Counted from the first letter of the stretch, positions 37,234 through 46,687 are shown. The stretch is DNA of 64,000 bases from Polytrichum commune (GCA_950295325.1 OX485808.1:3162501-3226500); one strand, 5' to 3'. The notes: generated from the letters alone by a model not told the origin. Translations and numbers: made by a program.

Positions 37234-38251
37234 TCACATGGCCAAGATTTCTGTGTCGGGAACAGAGTCTGAACCACAAGTGCGTCTGCAGATCGAGAAG
37301 ATCCAATCACCTGCCGCATTTCCATTTATCGCCGTCTGCAAGGGACAGGAAAAAACAACGACGGAAGCTTGTATTTCACAATCCGGAAGAATATCGCTTC
37401 GCCGTTTCTTAGAAAGATATGTGATATGGTAGAATTGAAGTGGACTGCGTTGGCTATGTAACGGTCTTTTGTTAAGGAGTTGAAAGGCTTTCGCCAATAT
37501 GATCCAGAAGGTGGACTCGTAGTAGTCATCTGGAGCAATCTGCCCTTAAATGCAGAGATATATATATAGCCGGGGCGCGTGGAACCAGTTGGTGCGCAAG
37601 TCTGTAACATTTCTGTTCATTGTGAAAACTACATAAAAGTGGATATACACCTTAGAAACGCGTAGAAAAAACTACAGTCTACTATGGTAGGTTGATACAT
37701 TAGTGATACTTCTGACGAATGGAGATTTACAGGGGCTCATATACGCAACACACTACAGTAGTTAGTCTTACGGATAGATATTCATCTTCGGAGGCAAAGA
37801 AGTGCGACGCTCGATCAAATTGACAATCATCCCACCTAAGCCTCCTAAAATATCCAGAGCCTTCTCCGCTTGTTCTGCACATACTTCCAAAACAGTTTTA
37901 GCCCGGACACATCAGGTTACCTCTTGCGTAAAAGATCATCCGACAGAGCCGCGTCCCCTGCATCGTTCAGCTGACTCAAAAAATTACCACAGAAGTTAAA
38001 CCAAAATAGCGCAAACCTTTCTGCTCGAAGCACCGGCAGTAAGTAGTGAGATGGCAATAAGCTGAGTTTCGCTTTTAGAAACAACATAAAGCTCAATCTA
38101 GGTTCACAATACGGCAGCCTACCAGGTAAGATGACGTAGTCCAATGCTCTCTGCGGCTGTCGTGCTGTAGAAGGAAATTATGAAGAACCTTCAAGTTGAG
38201 CATTGCAAAAAACACGATGATCACATGTTCTAGAATTTCGCGGATCAGCAT
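37234..38251 (-). pseudogene. Tandem family unit 5 (pseudogene)
   Basis: Exon 1 (38251-38123, MLIREILEHVIIVFFAMLNL) is 129 nt, out of phase with every other unit (139, 127, 142, 157), and its tail is frameshifted. Exon 3 (about 37800-37880, RRLRWDDCQFDRASHFFASE) has lost its donor: GT has become AT. Exon 4, with the DIPRLxDFEIM motif, is missing: only about 170 bp separate exon 3 from exon 5. Exon 5 (about 37610-37234) is frameshifted near a TATATATA expansion, although later family motifs are recognisable (LPDCEIQASVVVFSCPLQT). Several independent lesions make it a clear pseudogene. Confidence 0.75.
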
Positions 38252-38842
38252 CTTTAAGGTTTACAAGACGGATCGTTGGCTGACTTTGCCACAGTGTTTG
38301 CTAGGATCGAAGGCACACGAAACTCCTCGAGACAAAGTTCAGGCCTAGGTCGAGCTACCTCTCTTGAACACCCTAAACCTGCTGAGACTCCAAGTTAACA
38401 GGCATTAATAATCCAAGTGACAACCTTACAGGTCCATGCGAACTAAGCAGAGTGAGCACAATTGGTCTGTGTGTCCACTCACCACTACACATGAGGAAAT
38501 TACGAACACATTTGCGACGGAAATATACGGATGTACTAATGATACTCTTATTCACAAGCGTGAGGCCAATGTGGTCTTGTGGAGTGTAGAAAAACGGCGT
38601 TAATTCCGTGCGAAACAGTGAATAGAGAGGATTTAATTGGATCTCGATGCCAGAAACTAAAGAGCTCGCGAGTGAAGATGCTCACGAGTCGCATGAACGC
38701 AGAGGATTACACAAGGAAGGCAATCTAACGTTCCAACTAAGGCGGACTAGCTCGAACTGAGCTCGAACTGTGCATTAGCCTCTTTGGAATTCACCTGCCA
38801 TTCATCCAGTCTAGTGGATGAAACGCCCAACATTCATCTGAT

Positions 38843-38993
38843 AATGAAATGAAATGAAATGAAATGAAATGAAATGAAATGAAATGAAATGAAATGAAAT
38901 GAAATGAAATGAAATGAAATGAAATGAAATGAAATGAAATGAAATGAAATGAAATGAAATGAAATGAAATGAAATGAAATGAAATGAAATGAA
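38843..38993. repeat. (GAAAT)n microsatellite, ~30 copies
   Basis: A near-perfect 151-bp pentanucleotide array. It gives artificial open frames reading FHFIS on the other strand. It abuts the relic retroelement fragment that hosts the copia insertion. Confidence 0.97.
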
Positions 38994-39091
38994 TCTTAAA
39001 GTCCAGGAAGCCAAAAGGCTTATGGGACTAGAAGTATGTCAAGATAGTGTCAAAAGAGCTAATTTCCTTAGAGCAACAGAGTACTAAAAAG
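38994..39091. pseudogene. 5' half of relic fragment split by the copia element
   Basis: This sequence (GAAGCCAAAAGGCT, then GTATGTCAAGATAGTGTC, GAGCTAATTTCCTTAGAGCA) aligns with 5136-5210. The continuation lies beyond the copia element at 44434. Together they form a second copy of the relic at 5058-5400. Confidence 0.65.
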
Positions 39092-39351
39092 TTTAGTTCA
39101 TTCATCAAATTAGTTCATCCATATTAGTTTCATTCGTAGATCTCTTAGAAGTATCTAGAAGGTTCGGTCAGATGTAGAAGGTTCGGGGAGTCACTCAACC
39201 ACAGGGTTGATATTAGGAGAGTAGAGGATTGATAGTAGTTGTTGTATTACTTCTATTTTTGGTTGCAGTAAAGTGTTGATTCTCTTCAGTGTTTACTGTC
39301 TATCTGTCTATCTGCTGTTTACTGTCTGAGTGTTTGTTATCAAGTACAAAA
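39092..39351 (+). repeat. 5' LTR of the copia element
   Basis: 260 bp, identical by eye to 44174-44433. The 3' third contains TGTCTATCTGTCTATCTGCT-type short repeats. No clear TATA box was fixed. Boundaries could shift by 1-4 bp. Confidence 0.9.
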
Positions 39352-39362
39352 GGTTATGGGCC
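39352..39362 (+). promoter_or_regulatory. Primer binding site matching initiator tRNA-Met anticodon region
   Basis: GGTTATGGGCC directly follows the LTR. It is complementary to the anticodon stem-loop of initiator tRNA-Met (GGCCCAUAACC), not to the tRNA 3' end. Drosophila copia and yeast Ty5 are known to prime from this internal (half-tRNA) site. Confidence 0.75.
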
Positions 39363-39433
39363 GCTTATGCTTTAAGTCCCGCTGATGCTCTTATTTCTTC
39401 GCTTTCTCTGTCAGTTTGTCCGCTTATGGTTGT

Positions 39434-39535
39434 CAGTTCGTCAAATACAGCATCGAATACAGTTCGTCAAATACAGTTCGTCAAATACATCGAATACAGT
39501 CAAGTACAGTCAAATATAGTCAAATACAGTCAGTT
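39434..39535 (+). repeat. Short tandem repeats in the copia leader
   Basis: Reiterations of GTTCGTCAAATACA and ACAGTCAAATACAGTC lie between the primer site and the gag start. Possibly part of the packaging or leader region. Confidence 0.7.
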
Positions 39536-39578
39536 TAGCATCAAGCCAGAAAGAATTGAGCGTCGGTGCAGATAGAGT

Positions 39579-42500
39579 TTGCACATCTTCTATGAATCTG
39601 CTACTTCTCCTATGGATAAGGATTTGTCGGGTATTGCTCGTTTCAACGGTGATGAATTTCATATCTGGAAGTGGCAGATCCGTGCCCTTCTCCAGTATAA
39701 GAAGGTTTTTGGTTTACCTGCTGGCACAGATCTTGAGGTTGATGCCACAGATAAAGATGCCTGGAAAGAGCGTGAATACCTCGCATATTCCATTCTCTGT
39801 AATTCTGTTGAACGGAAAATTCTTGGATCTCTGTTGGATTGTAAGACTTCTCGTGAAATATGGACTACCTTGTTGTCTCTCTATGAACAGAACACTAGCG
39901 AGAATCTTCATGACCTTCAGAAAAAATTCTTTCAGGCTACCATTCTTCCTGAGCAGTCTATCACAGATTTCATTGCTAGTCTCAATCTAATTCTCAGCGA
40001 GTTGGCTGATCTTGGTGATAAGACATTCAATGAACAAACAATGATTTCCAAGCTTCTATCATCTCTTCCTGAAGGTTTTGATCACTTTCTGACCTCCTGG
40101 GAAAGCACACCGGTTTCTGAGCAAACACTCACGAACCTCAAACTTCGTCTCATCAAAGAAGAACAGAAAATCAAGAAACGACTTATTAATGAAACTACTT
40201 CTGCTACCAGTGCTTTCTATTCTCACATTTCAGACTCTCGTGGCCGGTTTCCTGGTCGTTTCTCTCATGGTAATTCTAGGGGTCAGAACAGTGGGAGAGG
40301 TTCCTATCAGTGGGAGAGATTTCGATCAGAGGGAGAGGTTTCGAACAGTGGGAGAGGTTTTAGAGGTGTGTCTTCTTCACGTCGTGGTACACTTTTCACT
40401 CATGATCGTCGTCCATCTCGATTTCCTCCCCGTTATTCTGCAGCAGAGTTAGCGCATGTTAAACAACACACCCGTTGTATTGAGTGCGGTGCATACGGTC
40501 ACTGGCGTCAAGAATGTCCCCGTTTGAGTTACCCTGACTCTATTCTTCCCACAGAACCTCTGAGAGATTTTCGTTCATCACGTGTTCATCTTGCTGATGC
40601 TTCTAATTCTTTAATTACCTCAGACGTTTCACCCCTTCATGCAGATAGTGTTCCTTCTCATGATGATCTTTTCCATGATGCTGTCGAGCAACTGCAATTG
40701 GACGATTCTTATGCAACATCTAGTCAATTGATTCCAGGAGCCTATATGGCCATGTCCTCTTCTATTCCATCTAATCTTCTTCTTGACGTATGGATTGCGG
40801 ACAGCGGTGCAAATCAGCACATGTCACACAAGTTTGAGTGGTTTTCTTCTTATAAACCACTATCTCCTGAAAATTCCTGGCCTATTACTTCTGTAGCAGG
40901 TCACAAAACTTATGTTGCCGGAACTGGCACCATTCGTTTTCTTCTACAGTTACCGGATCGAACAGAGATATTCTCTCTTGATAACGTCTTTTATGTTCCT
41001 GGTCTTGATTGCAATCTCTTTTCTACCACAGCCATGGCCAAGAAACATGGTTTTATCTTTACAGGTAGCGCTGATAAGTGTACGTTCACAAAGGATAATC
41101 AATTATATCTCACAGGCCCATTGAAGAATGGAATGTACGTATTGGACCTTACAGTTCTTTTGCCGCACACTCATGCATCTCATGTTCACAGTTTCGGAAA
41201 TATTCCACAGTCTCAGGAGCGTCAATCATTACAGACTTGGCATCACAGATTTGCTCATCTCAATCTTGAGATGATTAAGCAAATGGAACGACGTGGATCT
41301 GTCCTTGGTCTTCAACTCACAAAACGAGAGCCAGATCATCTATGTGTTGGTTGTCAATTAGGCAAACATCAACGTGCCTCATTTCCAGTCAATCCTACTC
41401 GAACACGTTTTCCTAAACCCGGGGATCTGATTCATGGAGATATTTGCGGGCCGATGTCTGTACCATCTTACGGAGGATCGGTTTATTTTGTTCTTTTTAA
41501 GGATGATGCAACCCATTACCGGTTCGTTTTCTGCATTCGGAGAAAATCAGAGGCTCTCTCTTGCTTTCAGAAAGTTTGTTCCCAGATTACCAAAGACACT
41601 GGATGCTCTGTCCAGATGCTTCGTACTGATCGTGGAGGAGAGTTTGCAAATAAAGCTTTCGACCAATATTTGGCAGCACACTCTATTCGACGGGAGTATA
41701 CTGCTCCCTACACACCAGAACAGAATTCCGTTGCTGAACGAGAAAATCGCACTGTCATGGAAGGAGTTCGCAGTTGCCTTCATCAAGCAAGGATTAATAT
41801 TCGGTTTTGGGCTGAAGCAGTTCAATACCTGGTTTACACACTCAACCGTACGGGTACCAGAGTTCTATCTGACTATACTCCTTTTGAAGCGTATTTTGGG
41901 GTACCTCCATCTGTATCTCATCTACGTCCTTTTGGTTGTCCTACCTATGTACATATCCCTGCCCCTTCGAGAAGGAAATTGGATCCAAAGGCTCAGCAGG
42001 GTATTTTTGTAGGTTATTCTGATGAGAGCAAAGCTTTTCGAATCTGGATTTCTGCAAAATCTCAGATAGTTACTTCTCGTGACGTTACTTTTGATGAGGA
42101 TAAGATTGTTAAGTACAACTTACCAGAATCTCAGTCTGCTACATCACATTCTTCTTTAATACCTAGTATGATTACTAATGTTGCAAATTCTTCTTCTACT
42201 CTTCCTTCTGTTGTTCCTATCCTTCCTATTTCTCCCCCAGCAGTTAATTCTTCTTCTCCTCAGATTTCTTCACATTCAGATTTAGAATATTCACAAGGAT
42301 TATCATCACCTGTTTCTTCTCCCACTGATGACCCGTATGATTTTTCAATTTCTAGTTCACCCATTCTTCCAGTTCCTCCTTCTCAGACTACGGATTCGGT
42401 TTCTATTCCTGATACTACTCCAAGATCTACTGAAGCAGTTTCAGCCGGGAGTTCTCATCCAACTCGAAGAGGTGTTAATCCTCCTGTGCGTTACGGCGAT

Positions 42501-44123
42501 TGGTACTATGCTTTTTCTGCAATGGCAGGTACACCTCCTCCTGTTCCGAAAACTTATCAGGAAGCTATTCAAAGTCCTTTTGCATCCCAATGGAAAGCTG
42601 CCATGGACGAGGAATTCAACAGTCTTATTACAAATAAGACATGGAGGCTCACGACTCTTCCCCCGGGTCGAAAAGTAATTCGATGTAAGTGGGTCTATGC
42701 TTTGAAGACTAAACCTGATGGCAGTATTGATCGTTTTAAAGCGCGGTTGGTTGCCAAAGGATGCAGTCAGATACCGGGTGTTGATTTTCACGAAACATTT
42801 TCACCGACTGTAAAATATGATAGTATCCGGATCATTCTTGCTCTCGTGGCTTCCCTTGATTTACATATGAGACAATTTGATATCAAGACAGCATTTCTTT
42901 ATGGGAGTATCCAGGAGGATATTTACATGGAACAGGTTGAAGGCTATGTTGATCCAGAATGGATTGACGCTGTCTGTAAACTACTTCAGGCTTTATATGG
43001 TCTTCGCCAATCAAGTCGAGCATGGAGTAAAAAGATGGAGGCATTCTTAAAAGCTTTTGGTCTCTATCAGGCAGCAGTGGATCATTGTGTGTATTATTCT
43101 CGACAAGATGGTGTCATAACAATTGTAACTATATTTGTTGATGATGGCCTTATCTGTTCGAATAGCCCTGCTCGTATCGACTCAATTCTCAAATTCATGA
43201 GCGATGTATTTGTGACTAAGGTTACTGATCCTGAGGTCTATGTTGGTCTTCATCTGACTCGTGACCGCAAGCAGCGCATAATTTCTATCGATCAAGAACG
43301 ATATATACAGGATAAAATAATTGTTCAATATGGATTGCAAGATGCTCATCCGGTTACAACTCCTGCGGATCCTAACTCACGACTACCTGCTGATACGAAT
43401 TCTGATCTTCTTCAATCAGCAGTAAATTTTCCTTTTCTTAACATGATAGGTAGCTGCCAATTCGCCGCTATCACGACTCGCAGTGACATCGCCTATGCTA
43501 CAAATGCGGTTGCGACTTCTAAGCGTCACGGGTTACCAACCACTGCTCAGTGCAATGCTGTGAAAAGGATTGGGCGATATTTGAAGGGAACTAAGCATTT
43601 GAAGCTTATTCTAGGGGGTCTTACAGGTAATGGGGTCTTGACAGCATACACAGATGCTGATTACGGTGCAGACTCTGTGGATCGAAAATCCAGAAGCGGA
43701 TATATTCTGTATTTCAACAATGGACCTGTTGCTTGGGGATCGAAAAAGCAGTCCTGTGTTGCTACTTCCACCACTCATGCTGAATATATTGCCTTATATG
43801 TTGTCACCAAAGAGGTGATCTGGTGCCGAAGGCTCTTAGCAGATTTAGGGTTTGCTCAAACAGAACCTACAGTTATTTACACTGATAGTCAAAGTGCTCT
43901 TCGTCTGGCCATGAACCCTGAGTTTCATGCTCATACTAAGCATATTGACATCAAGTATCATTACACTCGAGAGCAAATTCTTCTCCAAAGCATTCGGTTA
44001 CAATATGTCAACACACATGCTCAACTCGCTGATATTCTAACGAAACCACTGACTCCGGACCAATTTCGCAGACTCCGTGCAAGTTTGCTTACAGATGATT
44101 CATCTTCACCCTCTGAGACTTGA
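39579..44123 (+). CDS. Copia gag-pol polyprotein, up to 1514 aa
   Basis: A single intact frame; ATG 39579 or, 11 codons later, ATG 39612 (MDKDLSGIARFNGDEFHIWK) may be the true start. In order: gag; zinc knuckle CIECGAYGHWRQEC (about residue 299); aspartic protease WIADSGANQHMS (about 406); pre-integrase HH-CC zinc finger (WHHRFAHLN...CVGCQLGK, from about 554); integrase core with HGDICG, RTDRGGEF and SVAERENR giving a D-D35-E spacing (about 620, 683, 719); reverse transcriptase (KWVYALKTKPDG about 1037; FVDDGLI about 1185); RNase H (YTDADYGAD about 1356; STTHAEY) and the ADILTKPL end. The RT motif has Phe in place of the more usual Tyr before VDD. No stops or shifts. It acts in cytoplasmic particles to reverse-transcribe and integrate the element. 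Confidence 0.97.
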   Translation: MHIFYESATSPMDKDLSGIARFNGDEFHIWKWQIRALLQYKKVFGLPAGTDLEVDATDKDAWKEREYLAYSILCNSVERKILGSLLDCKTSREIWTTLLSLYEQNTSENLHDLQKKFFQATILPEQSITDFIASLNLILSELADLGDKTFNEQTMISKLLSSLPEGFDHFLTSWESTPVSEQTLTNLKLRLIKEEQKIKKRLINETTSATSAFYSHISDSRGRFPGRFSHGNSRGQNSGRGSYQWERFRSEGEVSNSGRGFRGVSSSRRGTLFTHDRRPSRFPPRYSAAELAHVKQHTRCIECGAYGHWRQECPRLSYPDSILPTEPLRDFRSSRVHLADASNSLITSDVSPLHADSVPSHDDLFHDAVEQLQLDDSYATSSQLIPGAYMAMSSSIPSNLLLDVWIADSGANQHMSHKFEWFSSYKPLSPENSWPITSVAGHKTYVAGTGTIRFLLQLPDRTEIFSLDNVFYVPGLDCNLFSTTAMAKKHGFIFTGSADKCTFTKDNQLYLTGPLKNGMYVLDLTVLLPHTHASHVHSFGNIPQSQERQSLQTWHHRFAHLNLEMIKQMERRGSVLGLQLTKREPDHLCVGCQLGKHQRASFPVNPTRTRFPKPGDLIHGDICGPMSVPSYGGSVYFVLFKDDATHYRFVFCIRRKSEALSCFQKVCSQITKDTGCSVQMLRTDRGGEFANKAFDQYLAAHSIRREYTAPYTPEQNSVAERENRTVMEGVRSCLHQARINIRFWAEAVQYLVYTLNRTGTRVLSDYTPFEAYFGVPPSVSHLRPFGCPTYVHIPAPSRRKLDPKAQQGIFVGYSDESKAFRIWISAKSQIVTSRDVTFDEDKIVKYNLPESQSATSHSSLIPSMITNVANSSSTLPSVVPILPISPPAVNSSSPQISSHSDLEYSQGLSSPVSSPTDDPYDFSISSSPILPVPPSQTTDSVSIPDTTPRSTEAVSAGSSHPTRRGVNPPVRYGDWYYAFSAMAGTPPPVPKTYQEAIQSPFASQWKAAMDEEFNSLITNKTWRLTTLPPGRKVIRCKWVYALKTKPDGSIDRFKARLVAKGCSQIPGVDFHETFSPTVKYDSIRIILALVASLDLHMRQFDIKTAFLYGSIQEDIYMEQVEGYVDPEWIDAVCKLLQALYGLRQSSRAWSKKMEAFLKAFGLYQAAVDHCVYYSRQDGVITIVTIFVDDGLICSNSPARIDSILKFMSDVFVTKVTDPEVYVGLHLTRDRKQRIISIDQERYIQDKIIVQYGLQDAHPVTTPADPNSRLPADTNSDLLQSAVNFPFLNMIGSCQFAAITTRSDIAYATNAVATSKRHGLPTTAQCNAVKRIGRYLKGTKHLKLILGGLTGNGVLTAYTDADYGADSVDRKSRSGYILYFNNGPVAWGSKKQSCVATSTTHAEYIALYVVTKEVIWCRRLLADLGFAQTEPTVIYTDSQSALRLAMNPEFHAHTKHIDIKYHYTREQILLQSIRLQYVNTHAQLADILTKPLTPDQFRRLRASLLTDDSSSPSET

Positions 44124-44173
44124 AGTGGGAGATCTTCCTAATATCAAGTCCCTGAGGTTAAGTGAAGTGGGAG
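44122..44173 (+). promoter_or_regulatory. Two polypurine-tract-like sites
   Basis: GAAGTGGGAG occurs at 44164-44173, directly before the 3' LTR, as expected of the plus-strand primer. A nearly identical TGAAGTGGGAGA overlaps the pol stop at about 44121-44132. Confidence 0.65.
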
Positions 44174-44433
44174 TTTAGTTCATTCATCAAATTAGTTCAT
44201 CCATATTAGTTTCATTCGTAGATCTCTTAGAAGTATCTAGAAGGTTCGGTCAGATGTAGAAGGTTCGGGGAGTCACTCAACCACAGGGTTGATATTAGGA
44301 GAGTAGAGGATTGATAGTAGTTGTTGTATTACTTCTATTTTTGGTTGCAGTAAAGTGTTGATTCTCTTCAGTGTTTACTGTCTATCTGTCTATCTGCTGT
44401 TTACTGTCTGAGTGTTTGTTATCAAGTACAAAA
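44174..44433 (+). repeat. 3' LTR of the copia element
   Basis: 260 bp, identical by eye to the 5' LTR. Followed by AAAAG, the target duplication. Confidence 0.9.
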
Positions 44434-44545
44434 AAAAGCAATGTAAGATATAGGCTAATATCAACTTGATGGTCCAACTAGAAAAAAAACATGAGACTAC
44501 TTAGTACTACATCATGTTAATGGACATTTGGGTTTCAATAAGATG
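44434..44545. pseudogene. 3' half of relic fragment split by the copia element
   Basis: GGCTAATATCAACTTGATGG followed by TCCAACTAGAA aligns with 5235-5271 (GACTAACATCAACTTGATGG followed by TCCAGTTGGAA). Alignment then continues weakly. This marks the pre-insertion continuity with 38994-39091. Confidence 0.65.
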
Positions 44546-44694
44546 TAGCACTGCATATCACCACATCCAATAACATCCAAACATTATTTATGATGTTTGG
44601 GCCCCATTTACATTAGGGTCCCGGTTTTAAAAACTTGGGGGCCAAAACACCTCTTAAGGCATGTAAGTATCTATTGAACATTTTTCTCTCCACA

Positions 44695-45035
44695 CCCACT
44701 TCTTGTAGGATATGAAGCACGAGATTAATGCGGAAAGTACCCCACTTTTCTCATATTTGGAGCTCATATGAATATCCTAGTCATTGTCAAACTCGCGATT
44801 CTCTAAGTTGATAAATGATCATATAGTCCTCCCCCCCCCCCCCCCCCCTCCCATCCCAATTATGTTGAGTATCATGTCTAGAATGGTTGAGAAATTTAAG
44901 CACATAATCCACTCTCTTTTCAACACATTTGTTTTTCATGCCCGTTCTTGAATTCACACCGAACCATACACAACTCAAATACAGGTGTTTGTCTAAGATC
45001 AAAAAACCAAATTAGTCACATCTACCTTAGTGAAT
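44695..45035 (+). repeat. Dispersed repeat R1, copy e
   Basis: Begins near CTTGTAGGATATGAAGCACG. It has the longest poly-C tract of the family (about 44832-44848, interrupted by T) and ends near AGTCACATCTACCTTAGTG. Confidence 0.65.
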
Positions 45036-45530
45036 CTTACTTATAGACACAATTCGACCCCAAGCTTGAAGATTAGTGTCTCAAACTAGGAGGTTTATTT
45101 TCTCTAGTCCTAAGGTACAAAGGCCGGCAAATGACATCAGTAGATGATATTCATTCAAAGTAGCCACCAAACTTCTTTCAGCCTCACAACATATTAATCT
45201 CAACAATATCACTTGCATGAAGATCTTGATTGGCACACGTTACCTTCTTCTCACCACGTAAAACCTTTCATCCCATAAACACAATGTTGATGGGTGAGGC
45301 ATCAAAAAAGTGTTGAGATTTTAGCATAGCAGGTCGAATTGGATACACGAGGTAGCAAGTACAAAACCCTCACTGGCATATCGTGACATATTCATCCACT
45401 ACATATAAATGAAACAATTTGGTTGCACCATATGCTTCAACTCCCAAACACCATAACTTTATCCGATGGTTGGCAAACCAAAGTGAAGCTTAAATGTAAC
45501 AGACAGCACTAAGTAAGAAGAATATGTATA

Positions 45531-45745
45531 GAGGATTGTTAAATCAACCACACTGGTTGAAATGACCACAGAGATGTGTCACATGACCTGTCAAATTTTG
45601 AAGAATTATAGTTGTAAGCTGAAATGTAAAGAAAGACGAACCAGAACTGATACTTTGCTTCACTTCATGTGTACAATGAAAAATCAAATTTTGACGAGTC
45701 ATCTGACCATGCATCACATCTCTGTGGTGGTTTTAACAATCCCCC
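45531..45745. mobile_element. Hairpin-forming MITE, 215 bp
   Basis: The left arm begins GAGGATTGTTAAATCAACCA; the right arm in reverse complement begins GGGGGATTGTTAAAACCACC. Both contain CCACAGAGATGTG and a TCAAAWTTTGA block. Flanks are ATGTATA (45524-45530) and ATGTATA (45746-45752), a perfect 7-bp match. No coding capacity. The superfamily is uncertain, given the 7-8 bp duplication. Confidence 0.6.
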
Positions 45746-46687
45746 ATGTATATTGAGATACACCCAATAAGACTTTTCTGGAAGCGTGAAGGAACATACC
45801 ATATCCTTTGCCTTGTGATGCATTGGTGCATAAGACACTCATACTTTCCAAACAGATTCACAGAGCAGTTTAGAATTCACAAGTAACACATCATTTGGAA
45901 CAGTTGATAACATCAACGTCTCACTAACTATGTTCAACCTTTCCTTGTTGTAAAAGGAGTTTCAGTGTTCTAGCCAGAATATGTTTGTCCTAGGTGTACA
46001 TTCTTGACCAGATATTGCACAACCAACACCCAGATAATTAGTAGAAGGATTCCAAAGATGACTTCAATATCACAATGCATGGGCGCTCTCAAGTATTACT
46101 AAGTTCCTAGTTCAGAATGACAATGCTGGCCAGAGAAGATAACAGGACCTTCAAAGCACAAGATACTGTGAAAACATTTACAACTTAAAAAAGACCAAAA
46201 AAAAAGAGACACTCTCAACAGAACATGTCTAGTTACATAATCTGCCTTATATACTATTCAAATACTCAGTAGAAACACCAGAGATGAAACCCATGGCAGA
46301 TGTGTTGATTCTTTTGAGACCTTTAAAAAAGAATTTTGTTGCTCATCAATGAGAAATTTTTAGTTCTGGTGCTACAGAGGCCAAGTATCTGAAGCTCTTG
46401 ACATGATATTGCCTTCACAGCAACTCTTGTCAACAAGATGGTGACTACCGATTTGCATCTACCTCGGAACAAATCACAGCAGATTCTAGAATCCCATAAA
46501 CAGGATCTAGTTGCCCTACATCCTGCAGGCCTTCCAAACTGGCCTAGGGTGACAAGATAGGGCTCAATGGACAGGAACTTAGTTTCCACCAAAGCAGCTG
46601 CTTGAGACTCTTAACAGTGAAAAGGGTAGCGGGTATAAAGCCTGCACTGATGTACAAATATGAAAGGGAGTTTAGAATCCAGTAGTA

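Larger units (their letters stand above)
39092..44433 (+). mobile_element. Complete Ty1/copia LTR retrotransposon, 5342 bp
   Basis: Two 260-bp LTRs, identical by eye, flank one intact gag-pol frame. AAAAG precedes the left LTR (39087-39091) and follows the right LTR (44434-44438), a 5-bp target duplication. The LTR would then run TTTAG...CAAAA, without the usual TG...CA; the alternative reading (target AAAAA, LTR GTTTAG...TACA) also lacks TG. Identical LTRs and an unbroken frame indicate a recent insertion, possibly still active. Domain order protease-integrase-RT-RNase H places it in Ty1/copia (Pseudoviridae). Confidence 0.95.
44546..46687. other. Intergenic region with R1 repeat and a hairpin MITE
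   Basis: Holds an R1 copy (44695-45035) with a poly-C run of about 20, an inverted fragment of the 1.5-2.2 kb repeat (45047-45110), the element at 45531-45745, and then the presumed 3' flank of the minus-strand SNF2 gene. No gene was seen. Confidence 0.6.

Noticed and set aside
37796-37880. Apparent frameshift in unit 5 exon 3
   Set aside because: With entry in phase 2 the exon reads through in the family frame; the real lesion there is the lost GT donor.
38811-39014. Open frame with FHFIS repeats
   Set aside because: Produced by the GAAAT microsatellite, whose 5-base period leaves all frames open.
39556-42791. Several 60-190-codon frames overlapping the copia polyprotein
   Set aside because: Out-of-frame shadows of the intact gag-pol frame.
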